Origin: Polaromonas sp. YR568
Lineage (GTDB): Bacteria > Pseudomonadota > Gammaproteobacteria > Burkholderiales > Burkholderiaceae_C
Reading direction: 5' to 3'
Assembly (NCBI GenBank): GCA_945878995.1
Contig: CAMCUN010000030.1
Location: 1-44,181, forward strand
DNA length: 44,181 bases
Shown here piece by piece: positions 24,455 to 34,345 of this stretch; position 1 is the stretch's first letter, and each line of letters opens with the position of its first letter. Made by a program: the position numbers and the translations under genes. Under the pieces are notes generated by a model. The model saw only the letters and a program-made list of their open reading frames with translations, did not search any database and was not told the DNA's origin.

Positions 24455-25488
24455 TGGGTCAGCGCGGCGGGCTGGGGCAATGGTGCAGGCCTGCGCGGAC
24501 CTGGCTGTGGGCCGCAGCATGCGCTGCCGCCTTGGTCACCCCCGCCGCCGCCCAAACCCAGCCGCCGCTGGTGGTGGCGCCCGGCCAAAGCGCCACTGAA
24601 ATCGCCATGGACCAGGTGCCCGCAGGCACCACCATGGAGCTCTTTTTGCTCGCGCTGTACAAGCTCAACACGCCGGCTTTTGTGGCGGGCGACATCAACC
24701 GCTTGCTGGCTGGAGCGAGCTTGCGCCTGCCCACGGCCGAGGAAGCGAACGCCGTGCCGCTGGCGCAGGCCAGAGACCAACTTGAGCAACTCCGGCAAGG
24801 ACAGGCTGCGGCACCAGCGGCACCAGCGGCACCAGCGGCGCTGGACGCTGCAAGCGCTGGCGCGGCGCCCACGTCGGCAAATGAGGCACTTGCGGCACCT
24901 GAGGCATCTGCCGCTGCTCCCGCCCTCCCCTCGCCAGCGGCCGTGGGTTCGGCCCCCGCCATGGCAGCAGCCGACGCTCCAAACCCACTGATGCTGACCC
25001 TGGGACTGGCCGCCGCCTTGGCCCTGCTTGCTTGGGCATGGGTCAGGCGCCGTGCGGCAACACCCTCTGCAAAGCAGCCCCAGCCCCGTCCATCGGCCGC
25101 GCCAGAACAACACGCCCAGGGGCGGTTTCAGCCAGTCCTGCCATCTGACAAAGCTGCAGCCAAGCTGGAGACCGAGACAGCGCCGCCGCAAGCGCACCAC
25201 AAGCCTGCGGCCAAGCCCGCGCTGTTTGACCTGGACTTGAACCTTGACGGCCCCGCTCCCGCCCTGGACCTGCCAGTCGCTGCGCGCCAAAGCAAAAGTT
25301 CAAACCCGAGCACAAGCCCCAAACTGAGCACACCGCCAGCCCCGCTGGACTTGGGCAAGCTCTCGCTCGACTTGGAGAGCAGCCCCGGCCCAGCCCGCAC
25401 GCCAGGCCCGCTGGACTTAAGCGGCTTGTCACTGGACTTGGAGCCGCCCAAGCCGAGCGCAACGCCCGCGCCCAAGGACCCCACATGA
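24454..25488 (+). CDS. Short FimV-like inner-membrane protein
   Basis: 344 aa from the ATG at 24454 (MGQRGGLGQ). Signal-like segment to about residue 34 (TPAAAQ), then the FimV N-terminal core: VVAPGQSATEIAMDQVPAG, ALYKLNTPAFVAGDINRLLA, GASLRLPTAEEANAV. A low-complexity Ala/Pro linker follows, one membrane helix (MLTLGLAAALALLAWAW, near 181-197), then a cytoplasmic tail with repeated LDL units (FDLDLNLDG, LDLGKLSLDLE, LDLSGLSLDLE). Known FimV proteins, polar organisers of type IV pili, are usually twice this length with a C-terminal TPR-like domain, absent here. Its place between asd and truA is the standard FimV position in this order. Overlaps truA by ATGA. Confidence 0.75.
   Translation: MGQRGGLGQWCRPARTWLWAAACAAALVTPAAAQTQPPLVVAPGQSATEIAMDQVPAGTTMELFLLALYKLNTPAFVAGDINRLLAGASLRLPTAEEANAVPLAQARDQLEQLRQGQAAAPAAPAAPAALDAASAGAAPTSANEALAAPEASAAAPALPSPAAVGSAPAMAAADAPNPLMLTLGLAAALALLAWAWVRRRAATPSAKQPQPRPSAAPEQHAQGRFQPVLPSDKAAAKLETETAPPQAHHKPAAKPALFDLDLNLDGPAPALDLPVAARQSKSSNPSTSPKLSTPPAPLDLGKLSLDLESSPGPARTPGPLDLSGLSLDLEPPKPSATPAPKDPT
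24811..24837 (+). repeat. Three tandem 9-base repeats in the fimV-like gene
   Basis: Three exact copies of GCACCAGCG in a row, coding Ala-Pro-Ala units in the linker before the membrane helix. The period is a multiple of three, so copy-number change would alter linker length without a frameshift. Confidence 0.8.
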
Positions 25489-26267
25489 GGATCGCCTTGG
25501 GGGTGAGCTACCAGGGCGGCAACTACGAGGGCTGGCAAAGCCAGGCCTCGGGCCAGACCGTGCAAGACCAGTTGGAGCTGGCGCTGTCCAAGTTTTGCAA
25601 CCAGCCCATACGGACCTTGTGCGCAGGCCGCACCGACGCGGGCGTGCACGCGCTCATGCAAGTGGTGCACTTTGACACCCAAGCCGTGCGCGACGACAAC
25701 GCCTGGGTGCGCGGCCCCAACCGCTTTTTGCCCACCGACATTGCGGTTCAGTGGGCCAAGCCCGTGCCCGACGCCTTTCACAGCCGCACGCACGCGGTGG
25801 CGCGGCGCTACGCCTATGTGCTGCTGGAGTCGCCCGTGCGCCCCAGCGTGGAAGCCGGGCGAGTGGGCTGGGTCTTCAGGCCGCTGAACGCAGTGGCCAT
25901 GCAAGAAGCCGCGCACATGCTGCTGGGCGAGCATGATTTTTCGTCGTTCCGGGCTGCGCAATGCCAGTCGCACACGCCCATCAAAACCCTGCACCGCCTG
26001 CACATCAGCCGGCGCGGCGCCTTGTGGCGCTTTGAGTTCGAGGCCAATGCTTTTTTGCACCACATGATCCGCAACCTCATGGGGTGCTTGATCTCCATCG
26101 GCCAAGGAATGCACCCGCCCAGCTGGATGCAAGAGGTGCTGCACGCCCGCAGCCGCGCCGTGGCCGCGCCCACGTTTTCGCCCGACGGCCTGTATTTTTT
26201 GGGGCCGGTCTACGAGCCGCACTGGGGCCTGCCCGAGCGCACCCCCGCCTATGATTGGCTGCCATGA
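25485..26267 (+). CDS. truA: tRNA pseudouridine(38-40) synthase
   Basis: 260 aa. Converts uridines 38-40 of the tRNA anticodon arm to pseudouridine. Catalytic Asp51 is in CAGRTDAGVHA. Other family blocks are GVSYQGGNYEGWQ at the start, RYAYVLLESPVRP in the middle and FLHHMIRNLMGCLISIG near residue 195. Length is standard. Start and stop both overlap neighbours by ATGA, between the fimV-like gene and trpF, the usual order in the group. Confidence 0.96.
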   Translation: MRIALGVSYQGGNYEGWQSQASGQTVQDQLELALSKFCNQPIRTLCAGRTDAGVHALMQVVHFDTQAVRDDNAWVRGPNRFLPTDIAVQWAKPVPDAFHSRTHAVARRYAYVLLESPVRPSVEAGRVGWVFRPLNAVAMQEAAHMLLGEHDFSSFRAAQCQSHTPIKTLHRLHISRRGALWRFEFEANAFLHHMIRNLMGCLISIGQGMHPPSWMQEVLHARSRAVAAPTFSPDGLYFLGPVYEPHWGLPERTPAYDWLP

Positions 26268-26953
26268 AAACCCACCCCCGCACCCGCATCAAAATCTGCG
26301 GCCTGACCCGCGAGCAAGACGTGGACGCTGCCGCAGCGGCCGGGGCCGATGCGCTGGGCTTTGTGATGTACGAGCCCAGCCCGCGCTATGTCAGCCCTGA
26401 ACGCGCGGCCGAGCTGGCCTCGCGCCTGCCGCCCTTCATCACCCCAGTGTTGCTGTTCGTCAACGCCGAGCCCGCTTTCATTGAGCATGCGCTGCGGCTG
26501 GTGCCCCACGCCCTGCTCCAGTTTCATGGCGACGAAACGCCCGCGCAATGCCAGGCTTGGGGCCGCCCTTTCATGCGGGCCGCCCGCATTCCCTTGGGCG
26601 ATGGCCCTGCGACCGGAACGGCGCCCTTTGATCTTCTAAACTACGCGCAAGAATTTAAAGCTGCACAGTCCATCTTGCTCGACGCCCATGTCGAGGGCTT
26701 TGGCGGCGGCGGGAAAACATTCAATTGGTCACAGCTTCCTCCAAACGTCAACGCTCACCTCGTCTTGTCTGGTGGGTTGACGCCTGCAAATGTGACCGAT
26801 GGCATTTTGCAAGTGCGGCCGCGTTGCACCACGCTGGCCGTTGACGTGAGTTCAGGCGTCGAGGTGTCCAAGGGCATCAAAAGCGCTGAAAAGATCCACC
26901 AATTCATCGCCGCCGTGCGCGCGGCCGATGAGCAACTTGTCCCAAGCCCATGA
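26264..26953 (+). CDS. trpF: Phosphoribosylanthranilate isomerase
   Basis: 229 aa from the ATG at 26264 ([17 protein letters not shown]), which overlaps the truA stop. TIM-barrel enzyme of tryptophan synthesis converting phosphoribosylanthranilate to the carboxyphenylamino-deoxyribulose phosphate. Catalytic Cys is in [11 protein letters not shown], Asp in [17 protein letters not shown] (usual LLD motif), and phosphate binding in [10 protein letters not shown] and [14 protein letters not shown]. Followed by trpB and trpA, but trpC, trpD and trpE are not in the window, as is normal for Burkholderiales where the trp genes are split. Confidence 0.96.
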   Translation: MKTHPRTRIKICGLTREQDVDAAAAAGADALGFVMYEPSPRYVSPERAAELASRLPPFITPVLLFVNAEPAFIEHALRLVPHALLQFHGDETPAQCQAWGRPFMRAARIPLGDGPATGTAPFDLLNYAQEFKAAQSILLDAHVEGFGGGGKTFNWSQLPPNVNAHLVLSGGLTPANVTDGILQVRPRCTTLAVDVSSGVEVSKGIKSAEKIHQFIAAVRAADEQLVPSP

Positions 26954-28215
26954 TCACTTACCAGCAGCCTGACGTCCGCGGCCACTTTGGCATTTATGGC
27001 GGCAGCTTTGTCTCTGAAACCCTCACCCACGCCATCAACGAGCTCAAGGCGGCCTACGCCCGCTACCAGCACGACCCGGCATTTTTGGCCGAGTTCCACG
27101 GTGAGCTGGCCCGCTTTGTCGGCCGGCCCTCGCCGATTTACCACGCCGACCGCATGAGCCGTGAGATGGGCGGCGCGCAGATTTACTTGAAGCGCGAAGA
27201 CCTCAACCACACCGGCGCGCACAAGATCAACAACACCATAGGCCAGGCCATGCTGGCCAAGCGCATGGGCAAGCCCCGCGTCATTGCCGAAACCGGCGCC
27301 GGCCAGCACGGCGTGGCCACGGCCACCATTTGCGCGCGCTACGGCCTGGAATGCGTGGTCTACATGGGCAGCGAAGACGTCAAGCGCCAAAGTCCCAACG
27401 TCTACCGCATGAAGCTCTTGGGCGCCACCGTGGTGCCGGTGGAGTCGGGCAGCAAAACGCTCAAAGACGCGCTCAACGAGGCCATGCGCGACTGGGTGGC
27501 CAATGTGGACAACACCTTCTACATCATTGGCACCGTGGCAGGCCCGCACCCCTACCCCATGATGGTGCGCGACTTTCAAAGCGTCATTGGCACCGAATGC
27601 ATCGCCCAAATGCCCGAACTCACAGGCGGGCGCCAGCCCGATGTGGTGATGGCCTGTGTGGGCGGCGGCAGCAACGCCATGGGCATCTTCCATCCCTACA
27701 TTCCCTTTGAAGACACGCGCCTGATCGGCGTGGAAGCCGCGGGCGAAGGCCTGGACACGGACAAGCATTCGGCCTCGCTGCAAAAAGGCGTGCCCGGCGT
27801 GCTGCACGGCAACCGCACCTATGTGCTGCAAAACGAAGACGGCCAGGTGACCGAGACGCACAGCGTCTCGGCCGGCCTGGACTACCCCGGCGTCGGGCCT
27901 GAGCATGCCTTCCTGAAAGACATAGGCCGCGCCGAGTACGTGGGCATCACCGACAAAGAGGCGCTAGAAGCCTTTCATTACCTGTGCCGCACCGAGGGCA
28001 TCATCCCCGCGCTCGAATCCAGCCACGCCATAGCCTACGCCATGAAAATGGCCAAGACCATGCGGCAAGACCAGTCCATCTTGGTCAACCTCTCGGGCCG
28101 GGGCGACAAAGACATAGGCACCGTGGCCGACTTGTCCAACGCCGACTTTTACTGCCGGCCTTCCTGCCGGGGCCAAGAAGTCAAGGGCGGCACGCACAAG
28201 GTGGAGTTCAAATGA
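26950..28215 (+). CDS. trpB: Tryptophan synthase beta chain
   Basis: 421 aa, about 20 residues longer than the enterobacterial protein. PLP enzyme joining indole and serine. The PLP-binding Lys92 is in [14 protein letters not shown]; the phosphate loop is [12 protein letters not shown]; the catalytic Glu region is [14 protein letters not shown]. The C-terminal [19 protein letters not shown] extends the usual end. Overlaps trpF and trpA by ATGA at both ends, keeping alpha and beta subunits in balance. Confidence 0.97.
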   Translation: MITYQQPDVRGHFGIYGGSFVSETLTHAINELKAAYARYQHDPAFLAEFHGELARFVGRPSPIYHADRMSREMGGAQIYLKREDLNHTGAHKINNTIGQAMLAKRMGKPRVIAETGAGQHGVATATICARYGLECVVYMGSEDVKRQSPNVYRMKLLGATVVPVESGSKTLKDALNEAMRDWVANVDNTFYIIGTVAGPHPYPMMVRDFQSVIGTECIAQMPELTGGRQPDVVMACVGGGSNAMGIFHPYIPFEDTRLIGVEAAGEGLDTDKHSASLQKGVPGVLHGNRTYVLQNEDGQVTETHSVSAGLDYPGVGPEHAFLKDIGRAEYVGITDKEALEAFHYLCRTEGIIPALESSHAIAYAMKMAKTMRQDQSILVNLSGRGDKDIGTVADLSNADFYCRPSCRGQEVKGGTHKVEFK

Positions 28216-29021
28216 GCCGCATCCAAGGCGTGATGGCCACGCTCCAAAGCCAAGGCCGCAAGGCGCTCATTCCCTATGTGACGGCCGGCTTTCCGTATGC
28301 CGACATCACGCCAGAGCTGATGCACGCCATGGTGGCGGGCGGGGCCGACATCATTGAGCTGGGCGTGCCCTTCTCCGACCCCTCGGCCGACGGCCCGGTC
28401 ATTCAAAAGGCTGGCGACAAAGCCCTGGCCCAAGGCGTGGGCCTGGCCCAGGTGCTGCAAATGGTCAAAGCCTTCCGCGCCAAAGACAGCCACACCCCCG
28501 TGGTGCTCATGGGCTACGCCAACCCGGTGGAAGCCTATGACCACAAGCGCGGCGCCGACGCTTTTGTGAATGAGGCGGCAGCCGTGGGTGTGGACGGCAT
28601 GCTCATCGTCGACTACCCGCCCGAAGAATGCGTGGAATTTGCGGCCAAGCTGCGCGAGCGGCAGATGGACCTGATTTTTCTGCTGGCCCCCACCTCCACC
28701 GATGAGCGCATGGCCCAAGTCGCCCGCGTGGCCTCGGGCTATGTGTATTACGTCTCGCTCAAGGGCGTGACCGGTGCGGGCACGCTCAACGTGGACGAGG
28801 TCGAGAAAATGCTGCCGCGCATACGCGCGCATGTGAGCGTGCCTGTGGGCGTGGGCTTTGGCATTCGCGACGCGGCCACAGCCCAAGCCATTGGCCGCAG
28901 CGCTGATGCGGTGGTGATTGGTTCGCGGTTAATTCAGTTGATTGACAACGAAGCCCCCGTACGGGTGGGGCCAGTGGCCACCGAGTTTTTGACGGGCATT
29001 CGGCAGGCGCTGGACGCTTGA
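28212..29021 (+). CDS. trpA: Tryptophan synthase alpha chain
   Basis: 269 aa from the ATG at 28212 ([14 protein letters not shown]), overlapping the trpB stop; the open frame continues upstream inside trpB. TIM barrel that splits indole-3-glycerol phosphate. Catalytic Glu49 ([11 protein letters not shown]) and Asp60 (SADGP) fall at the same numbers as in the enterobacterial enzyme. Other motifs: [12 protein letters not shown] and GVGFGIRD. Last gene of the asd-to-trpA overlap chain; a REP-type inverted repeat follows 54 bases later. Confidence 0.97.
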   Translation: MSRIQGVMATLQSQGRKALIPYVTAGFPYADITPELMHAMVAGGADIIELGVPFSDPSADGPVIQKAGDKALAQGVGLAQVLQMVKAFRAKDSHTPVVLMGYANPVEAYDHKRGADAFVNEAAAVGVDGMLIVDYPPEECVEFAAKLRERQMDLIFLLAPTSTDERMAQVARVASGYVYYVSLKGVTGAGTLNVDEVEKMLPRIRAHVSVPVGVGFGIRDAATAQAIGRSADAVVIGSRLIQLIDNEAPVRVGPVATEFLTGIRQALDA

Positions 29022-29075
29022 AATTGGGCTCAGCCATGGGCAGCAAGCCGTTCACCGCCAGCAGAAATTGGTATT

Positions 29076-29158
29076 TGTAGGAGCTGGCCTGCCGGCGATT
29101 CGTGCCGGACAACAGACATGGCCTGATGCCCATCATCGCCGGCAGGCCGGCTCCTACA
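29076..29158. repeat. REP-type inverted pair between trpA and accD
   Basis: Two 24-base units face each other: 29076-29099 starts TGTAGGAGC, and 29135-29158 is the reverse complement with one base change, ending GGCTCCTACA. Each unit contains its own hairpin, GCTGGC-CT-GCCGGC or GCCGGC-AG-GCCGGC. The 35 bases between are unrelated. The whole can fold into a long stem, which may protect or end the upstream trp message. The same unit recurs at 33095, 33140 and 33199. Confidence 0.85.
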
Positions 29159-29230
29159 AGGGCCAATGACCATAATTGAACGACTGACACTGACTGGCAA
29201 TACCTGTGCCCACGGGTGCAGGCTGGCCCT

Positions 29231-29236
29231 TAAAAT
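29231..29236 (+). promoter_or_regulatory. Candidate -10 box for accD
   Basis: TAAAAT, five of six matches to the consensus, 30 bases before the accD start and downstream of the REP pair. No convincing -35 partner. It suggests that accD has its own promoter besides read-through from the trp genes. Confidence 0.35.
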
Positions 29237-29265
29237 CTGAACGAATCATGACCGAAAGGCTCCCC

Positions 29266-30138
29266 ATGTCCTGGCTCGACAAGCTGCTCCCCCCCAAAAT
29301 CTCCCACACCGACCCCAGCGAGCGCCGCAGCGTGCCCGAGGGGCTGTGGATCAAATGCCCCAGCTGCGAGGCCGTGCTCTACAAGACTGACCTGGAAAAA
29401 AACCAAAATGTCTGCCCGCAGTGCAGCCACCACCACAGGCTGGGCGCCAGGGCCAGGCTGGACAGCTTTCTCGATGCGCAAGGCCGCTACGAGATCGGGC
29501 AAGAGGTGCTGCCGGTGGACCCGCTCAAGTTCAAAGACAGCCGCAAGTACCCCGAGCGCCTGAAAGAGGCCATGGAAAACACGGGTGAGACCGATGCATT
29601 GGTGGTCATGGGCGGCTCGGTGCACAGCATTGGCGTGGTGGTGGCCTGCTTTGAGTTCGACTTCATGGGCGGCTCCATGGGCTCGGTGGTGGGCGAGCGC
29701 TTTGTGCGCGGCGTGCACGCGGCCATGGAGCAAAAAGTGCCTTTCATTTGCTTTACGGCCACGGGTGGCGCGCGCATGCAAGAGGGCTTGCTCAGCCTGA
29801 TGCAAATGGCCAAAACCAATGCGTCTTTGACGCGCCTGGCCAAAAAAGGCCTGCCCTACATCAGCGTGCTCACCGACCCGACCATGGGCGGCGTGAGCGC
29901 GGGCTTTGCGTTTGTGGGCGACATTGTGATTGCCGAGCCCAAGGCGCTGATTGGCTTTGCCGGGCCGCGCGTGATTGAGTCGACCGTGCGCGTCAAGTTG
30001 CCTGAAGGCTTTCAGCGCGCTGAGTTTTTGCTGGAAAAAGGCGCGGTGGACATGATTTGCGACCGGCGCGAGCTGCGCAAAACCGTGGCCAGTGCTTTGG
30101 CCATGCTGCTCAAGCAGCCGGCCGACGCGGTCGAGTAA
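29266..30138 (+). CDS. accD: Acetyl-CoA carboxylase carboxyltransferase beta subunit
   Basis: 290 aa from the ATG at 29266 ([13 protein letters not shown]), which has AAAGG at a proper distance; an ATG six codons earlier does not. Transfers the carboxyl group from biotin to acetyl-CoA, the first step of fatty acid synthesis, with AccA. The N-terminal zinc ribbon is intact: Cys31, Cys34, Cys50 and Cys53 (CPSC and CPQC). Crotonase-like core with [19 protein letters not shown] and [16 protein letters not shown]. The trpA-accD order is common in this group. Confidence 0.96.
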   Translation: MSWLDKLLPPKISHTDPSERRSVPEGLWIKCPSCEAVLYKTDLEKNQNVCPQCSHHHRLGARARLDSFLDAQGRYEIGQEVLPVDPLKFKDSRKYPERLKEAMENTGETDALVVMGGSVHSIGVVVACFEFDFMGGSMGSVVGERFVRGVHAAMEQKVPFICFTATGGARMQEGLLSLMQMAKTNASLTRLAKKGLPYISVLTDPTMGGVSAGFAFVGDIVIAEPKALIGFAGPRVIESTVRVKLPEGFQRAEFLLEKGAVDMICDRRELRKTVASALAMLLKQPADAVE

Positions 30139-30149
30139 CACGCCAGGCC

Positions 30150-30165
30150 AGCGGCGCAAGCCGCT
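30150..30165 (+). other. GNRA-tetraloop hairpin after accD
   Basis: AGCGGC and GCCGCT form a perfect six-pair stem closed by a GCAA tetraloop, 11 bases after the accD stop. No U-run follows, so a classical intrinsic terminator is unlikely; it may stabilise the 3' end of the message. Confidence 0.5.
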
Positions 30166-30235
30166 CGGCTGTCTGCCTGCTTGTTGAAAATCCCCTTGAA
30201 CCACACCAGTTGCCCCCGGGTGGCATGATGACCGC

Positions 30236-30880
30236 ATGAGCACTGCTGCGCATTTGTCCGAATTGCCACTTTTCCCCTTGGGCACCGTGTTGTTTCCAGG
30301 CGGCTTGCTGCCGCTGCGCATTTTTGAGGTGCGCTACCTGGACATGATCTCCCGCTGCCACAAAAGCGGCACGGCTTTTGGGGTGGTCAGCCTCACCCAG
30401 GGTGCAGAGGTGCGCAGCGCCCCAGGCGACGGGCCGCTAGCGGCCGAGACCTTCAGCAGCGTAGGCACCTTGGCCCGCATCACGCAATACTCGGCCCCGC
30501 AAGCGGGCTTGCTGGTGATCCGCTGCGAGGGCGCGGAGCGCTTTACCGTGAAGCGCAGTGAAAAGCTGCGCCATGGCCTGTGGGTGGCCGAGGCCGAGTT
30601 GCTGGCGCCAGACCAAGTGGTGCCCATTCCAGATGACCTGCAGCACATTGCCAAGGGCCTGCGCAAGCTGCTCAATCAGCTCAAAGAACGCGATGTGCCG
30701 CCCGATCAGATTCCTTTGATCGAGCCCTACCGCTTTGAAGACTGCGACTGGGTGGCCAACCGCTGGTGTGAGTTGCTGCCCGTGCCGGTGGAGATGAAGC
30801 AGCAGCTGATGTCGCTGGACAACCCGCTGCTGCGGCTGGAGTTGGTCAGCGACCTGCTGGACAAAAGCGGCTGGTCTTAA
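30236..30880 (+). CDS. LON substrate-binding domain protein
   Basis: 214 aa consisting of only the N-terminal (substrate-binding) domain of Lon protease: [29 protein letters not shown] at the start, then LTQGAEVRS and GTLARITQY. No AAA+ or Ser-Lys protease domain follows. Such stand-alone proteins are widespread in proteobacteria with unproven function, and are thought to act as adaptors. Follows accD by 97 bases and precedes lysS by 121 bases in the same direction. Confidence 0.87.
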   Translation: MSTAAHLSELPLFPLGTVLFPGGLLPLRIFEVRYLDMISRCHKSGTAFGVVSLTQGAEVRSAPGDGPLAAETFSSVGTLARITQYSAPQAGLLVIRCEGAERFTVKRSEKLRHGLWVAEAELLAPDQVVPIPDDLQHIAKGLRKLLNQLKERDVPPDQIPLIEPYRFEDCDWVANRWCELLPVPVEMKQQLMSLDNPLLRLELVSDLLDKSGWS

Positions 30881-30957
30881 AGGCTGCTCGCTCTGGCCTG
30901 GGTGTGCCAGCGCCAAGGCAGCCAAGGTGCCCACGGCTTGCCGCTGGGCTTGCGCCT

Positions 30958-30963
30958 TAAAAT
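30958..30963 (+). promoter_or_regulatory. Candidate -10 box for lysS
   Basis: TAAAAT in the context CCTTAAAATC, nearly the same context as the accD box (CCTTAAAATC at 29228). 38 bases before the lysS ATG. TTGCCG lies upstream but only 14 bases away, so the -35 is doubtful. Confidence 0.35.
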
Positions 30964-31001
30964 CAAAAGCTTTGCACAGCGGCCCTCCGGCCAGGCCACC
31001 C

Positions 31002-32531
31002 ATGTCCACGACAGAACACTCCCCCGCCGCCTTTGACGACAACCAACTGATGGCCGAACGCCGCGACAAGCTGCAGGCCATTCGCCGCCAAGGCATTGCG
31101 TTCCCGAACGACATCAAGCCCGAGCACCAGGCGGCCCAGCTGTTCGAGCAGTACGACGCGCTCAGCAAAGAAGTGCTGGACCCGCAGGGCATCCCGGTCA
31201 GCGTGGCCGGCCGCATGATGCTCAAGCGCGTGATGGGCAAGGCCAGCTTTGCCACCTTGCAAGACAGCTCTTTTGGCCCCTCGGGCGGCCGCATACAGGT
31301 GTACATCACCAACGACGGCGTGGGCGAGGCCTTGCACGCCGACTTCAAGCACTGGGATTTGGGTGACATCGTGGCCGCCACGGGCACGCTGTTCAAGACC
31401 AAAACCGGCGAGCTCTCTGTGCACGCCAAAACCTTGCGCCTGGTGACCAAAAGCCTGCGCCCACTGCCCGACAAGTTCCACGGCGTGGCCGATCAAGAGG
31501 TCAAGTACCGCCAACGCTATGTGGACCTGATCACCGACGAGGCCGCCCGCAAGCGTTTTGTGGCACGCAGCAAGGCGGTCAGCAGCATCCGTGAGTTCAT
31601 GGTGGCGCACAGCTTCATGGAGGTGGAAACGCCCATGCTGCACCCCATTCCGGGTGGCGCCAATGCCAAGCCCTTTGTGACCCACCACAACGCGCTGGAC
31701 CAAGAAATGTTTTTGCGCATCGCGCCCGAGCTTTACCTGAAGCGCCTGATCGTGGGCGGCTTTGACCGGGTCTTTGAGATCAACCGCAGCTACCGCAACG
31801 AGGGAATCAGCGTTCGCCACAACCCAGAGTTCACCATGATGGAGTTTTACGCCGCCTGGTGGAACTACCAAGACCTGATGAACTACACCGAGCAGCTGAT
31901 CCGCGACGCGGCCACCAAGGCCTGCGGCAGCCTGCAGTTGAGCTACGCCGGCAAAGCCGTGGACCTGGCCCTGCCATTTGAGCGGCTGACCATTCGCGAA
32001 GCCATCGTCAAGTACACCGAGGCAGGCGAGAGGGTCGACGATGCCCAGTGGTTGTTGGCCGCGCTGAAAAAGCTGGGCTTGTCGGAAGACAAAAACCGCC
32101 TGTCTGGCCGCTCGCTGGCCAGTTTGCAGGTGTTGTATTTTGAAGAAACGGTAGAGGACAAGCTCTGGCAGCCGACCTTCATCATGGAGCACCCCACCGA
32201 GATCTCGCCACTGGCCCGCGCCAACGACCAGCGCCCCGAAGTGACCGAGCGCTTTGAGCTTTACATCACAGGCCGCGAGTTCGGCAACGGTTTTTCAGAG
32301 CTCAACGACGCCGAGGAGCAGGCGGCGCGCTTTCAGGCCCAGTCGCAAGCCAAAGAGGCGGGCGACGACGAGGCCATGTTTTACGACGCCGACTTTGTGC
32401 GCGCCCTGGAGTACGGCATGCCTCCCACCGGTGGCTGCGGCATAGGCATTGACCGGCTGATGATGCTGCTGACCGACAGCCCCAGCATCCGCGACGTGAT
32501 TTTGTTCCCGGCCCTGCGCCGCGAGACTTGA
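31002..32531 (+). CDS. lysS: Lysyl-tRNA synthetase (class II)
   Basis: 509 aa from the ATG at 31002 ([17 protein letters not shown]). The N-terminal OB-fold anticodon-binding domain (residues about 60-160, [16 protein letters not shown]) is followed by the class II catalytic core: motif 1 [25 protein letters not shown], motif 2 [20 protein letters not shown] and motif 3 [15 protein letters not shown]. Length is normal. Charges tRNA-Lys in the cytoplasm. The next gene begins in its stop codon region. Confidence 0.97.
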   Translation: MSTTEHSPAAFDDNQLMAERRDKLQAIRRQGIAFPNDIKPEHQAAQLFEQYDALSKEVLDPQGIPVSVAGRMMLKRVMGKASFATLQDSSFGPSGGRIQVYITNDGVGEALHADFKHWDLGDIVAATGTLFKTKTGELSVHAKTLRLVTKSLRPLPDKFHGVADQEVKYRQRYVDLITDEAARKRFVARSKAVSSIREFMVAHSFMEVETPMLHPIPGGANAKPFVTHHNALDQEMFLRIAPELYLKRLIVGGFDRVFEINRSYRNEGISVRHNPEFTMMEFYAAWWNYQDLMNYTEQLIRDAATKACGSLQLSYAGKAVDLALPFERLTIREAIVKYTEAGERVDDAQWLLAALKKLGLSEDKNRLSGRSLASLQVLYFEETVEDKLWQPTFIMEHPTEISPLARANDQRPEVTERFELYITGREFGNGFSELNDAEEQAARFQAQSQAKEAGDDEAMFYDADFVRALEYGMPPTGGCGIGIDRLMMLLTDSPSIRDVILFPALRRET

Positions 32532-33052
32532 CGCCCGCTGCCACCCGGCTGAAGTACCTGCAGGCCTACCCCGACAGCCTGCAGGCCCAGGTGCTGGGCT
32601 TGCTGGAGCGCGGCGAATTGGCAGCTCTGCTTTTGCGCAAGTACCCCACACGCCACGAGGTGCGCACCGACAAGGCCTTGTTTGACTACGCGGTGGCGCT
32701 CAAAAACAGCTGCATGCGCCATGCCGAGCCGCTCTCGCATGTGAGTTTTGACAGCAAGCTCCAAGTCATTGCCCACGCGTTGGGCACGCACACCACGGTC
32801 TCGCGCGTGCAAGGCGGCAAGCTCAAGTCCAAGCGAGAAATCCGCATCGCCAGTGTGTTCAAAGCTGGCCCGCCAGAGTTCTTGCGCATGATCGTGGTTC
32901 ACGAATTGGCCCACCTCAAAATTCGCGCGCACGACAAAGCCTTCTACCAGCTGTGCACCCACATGGAGCCGGCCTACCACCAGTACGAGTTGGACCTGCG
33001 GCTGTACCTGACGCAGCTGGACGTGGCCGGCCAGATGGTGTGGGGTGATTGA
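32528..33052 (+). CDS. YgjP-type metal-dependent hydrolase (DUF45)
   Basis: 174 aa starting at a TTG (32528) that overlaps the lysS stop (TTGA), so it is probably translated by coupling. The zinc motif [20 protein letters not shown] (about residues 122-141) has the HExxH-type His-Glu-His with a third His downstream, then [15 protein letters not shown], as in the YgjP/M48-like family. Substrate unknown; relatives are thought to act on proteins or tRNA-linked substrates. The unusual start makes the exact N-terminus uncertain. Confidence 0.8.
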   Translation: MTPAATRLKYLQAYPDSLQAQVLGLLERGELAALLLRKYPTRHEVRTDKALFDYAVALKNSCMRHAEPLSHVSFDSKLQVIAHALGTHTTVSRVQGGKLKSKREIRIASVFKAGPPEFLRMIVVHELAHLKIRAHDKAFYQLCTHMEPAYHQYELDLRLYLTQLDVAGQMVWGD

Positions 33053-33094
33053 GGATGGGGGCGGGCGATGGATGCCCATTGCCTCACGCCAAAA

Positions 33095-33118
33095 ATCGCC
33101 GGCAGGCCGGCTCCCACA
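33095..33118 (-). repeat. REP-type unit
   Basis: 24 bases with the stem GCCGGC-AG-GCCGGC, ending GGCTCCCACA, one base different from the copies at 29135 and 33199. Lies between the convergent YgjP-type gene and nagZ. Confidence 0.8.
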
Positions 33119-33139
33119 GGGGGAACGCCGTCTTGTATG

Positions 33140-33163
33140 TGTAGGAGCTTGCCTGCAAGCGAA
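33140..33163 (+). repeat. REP-type unit with a changed stem
   Basis: Opposite orientation to its two neighbours. It starts TGTAGGAGC like the others, but the stem is GCTTGC-CT-GCAAGC: both arms differ from the usual GCCGGC and still pair perfectly. Confidence 0.8.
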
Positions 33164-33198
33164 TCGCGCCGGGTAACGGGCATCACTTCATGCGAACA

Positions 33199-33222
33199 AT
33201 CGCCGGCAGGCCGGCTCCTACA
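33199..33222 (-). repeat. REP-type unit
   Basis: 24 bases identical to the copy at 29135-29158. With 33140-33163 it forms an inverted pair that may act as a two-way 3' end between the convergent genes. Confidence 0.8.
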
Positions 33223-33250
33223 GGGGGAGCGGCAAGATGCATTCGAAGGC

Positions 33251-34345
33251 TCAGGGCACCAGGCCCACGGCGTGCATGTAGGCGGGCTCTAGCATCAGCT
33301 CGTCCCATGGCAGGGCCGCTTTGGTGGGCAAGAGCGCCAAGCGCCTGTCTTCACTGGACTCCAGCGGCTCCCACTGGCCTTTGAGTTGGGCCTCTGTCAT
33401 GCCTGCGATCAACTCGTCCACGGCCTCGCCGCCGTCCACGCTTTGGTTGCACAGCAACACCAAATCGCAGCCGGCGTTCAGGGCGGTGGTGGCGGCCTCG
33501 GTGTAGCTGACCTGGCGGCCGTCAATGATGCGTGCGCCTGCCATGCTGAGGTCGTCGCTGAAGATGGCCCCGCCAAAGCCCAGTTGGCCGCGCAAGATGT
33601 AGCTCAGCCACTGCTCTGAAAAGCCGGCCGGCCGGGCATCGACTTTGGGGTAAATCACATGCGCGGGCATCACGCTGGTGAGCACGGTGTTGAGCCATTC
33701 ATAGGGCGCGGCATCGTCGGCCAAAATGGCTTTGAGGCTGCGTTTGTCCACGGGAATGTCCACGTGCGAATCGGCTTTGACAAAGCCGTGACCTGGGAAA
33801 TGCTTGCCGCAGTTGGACATGCCGCTTTGCAAGAGGCCTTGCATCAGGCTTTTGGCCAAGAGGCTGACGATGCGCGGGTCGCGGTGAAAAGCGCGGTCGC
33901 CAATGACGCTGCTGGCGCCAAAGTCCAGATCGAGCACGGGCGCAAAGCTCATGTCCACGCCACAGGCCCGCAGCTCGGCGCCCAGCACATAGCCACAGGC
34001 GGTGGCGGCGTTGCAGGCGGCCAAGGCGTTGGCGCCGGGCAGGGATTTGTCGGGGGTCATCCACATGTCGCCCAGCCGGCGCATGGAAGGCAGGTGGGTG
34101 AAACCGTCGGTCTTAAAGCGCTGCACGCGGCCGCCTTCGTGGTCCACCAAAATCAGCAGGTCTTTGCGCACGGCCTTGATTTGCCGGCACAAGGCGCTGA
34201 GCTGTTGGCGGTCTTGCCAGTTGCGGGCAAACAAAATGACGCCGCCCACCAAGGGGTGTTTGAGGCGTTTTTTGTCCACCACGCTCAGGGCCAGGCCCGC
34301 CACGTCGATGATGAGGGGAGCGTGGGGGGAAGAATAAGAAGTCAT
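33251..34345 (-). CDS. nagZ: Beta-N-acetylglucosaminidase NagZ
   Basis: 364 aa, cytoplasmic GH3 enzyme that removes N-acetylglucosamine from anhydromuropeptides during cell-wall recycling. The His of the flexible catalytic loop is in KHFPGHG (181-187); the nucleophile Asp is in [11 protein letters not shown] (about 261-271). [12 protein letters not shown] near 67 binds the sugar. Single domain, standard length. Its start overlaps the acpS stop by ATGA; it is the last gene of the mucD-nagZ block, ending at a REP array. Confidence 0.95.
   Translation of the reverse strand: MTSYSSPHAPLIIDVAGLALSVVDKKRLKHPLVGGVILFARNWQDRQQLSALCRQIKAVRKDLLILVDHEGGRVQRFKTDGFTHLPSMRRLGDMWMTPDKSLPGANALAACNAATACGYVLGAELRACGVDMSFAPVLDLDFGASSVIGDRAFHRDPRIVSLLAKSLMQGLLQSGMSNCGKHFPGHGFVKADSHVDIPVDKRSLKAILADDAAPYEWLNTVLTSVMPAHVIYPKVDARPAGFSEQWLSYILRGQLGFGGAIFSDDLSMAGARIIDGRQVSYTEAATTALNAGCDLVLLCNQSVDGGEAVDELIAGMTEAQLKGQWEPLESSEDRRLALLPTKAALPWDELMLEPAYMHAVGLVP

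Noticed and set aside
23063..24520. Long minus-strand frame opposite asd
   Set aside because: It has no family motifs and is the antisense shadow of a gene with all catalytic residues.
30150..30165. Hairpin after accD as a terminator
   Set aside because: It has a good stem but no U-run, so it is listed only as a structure.
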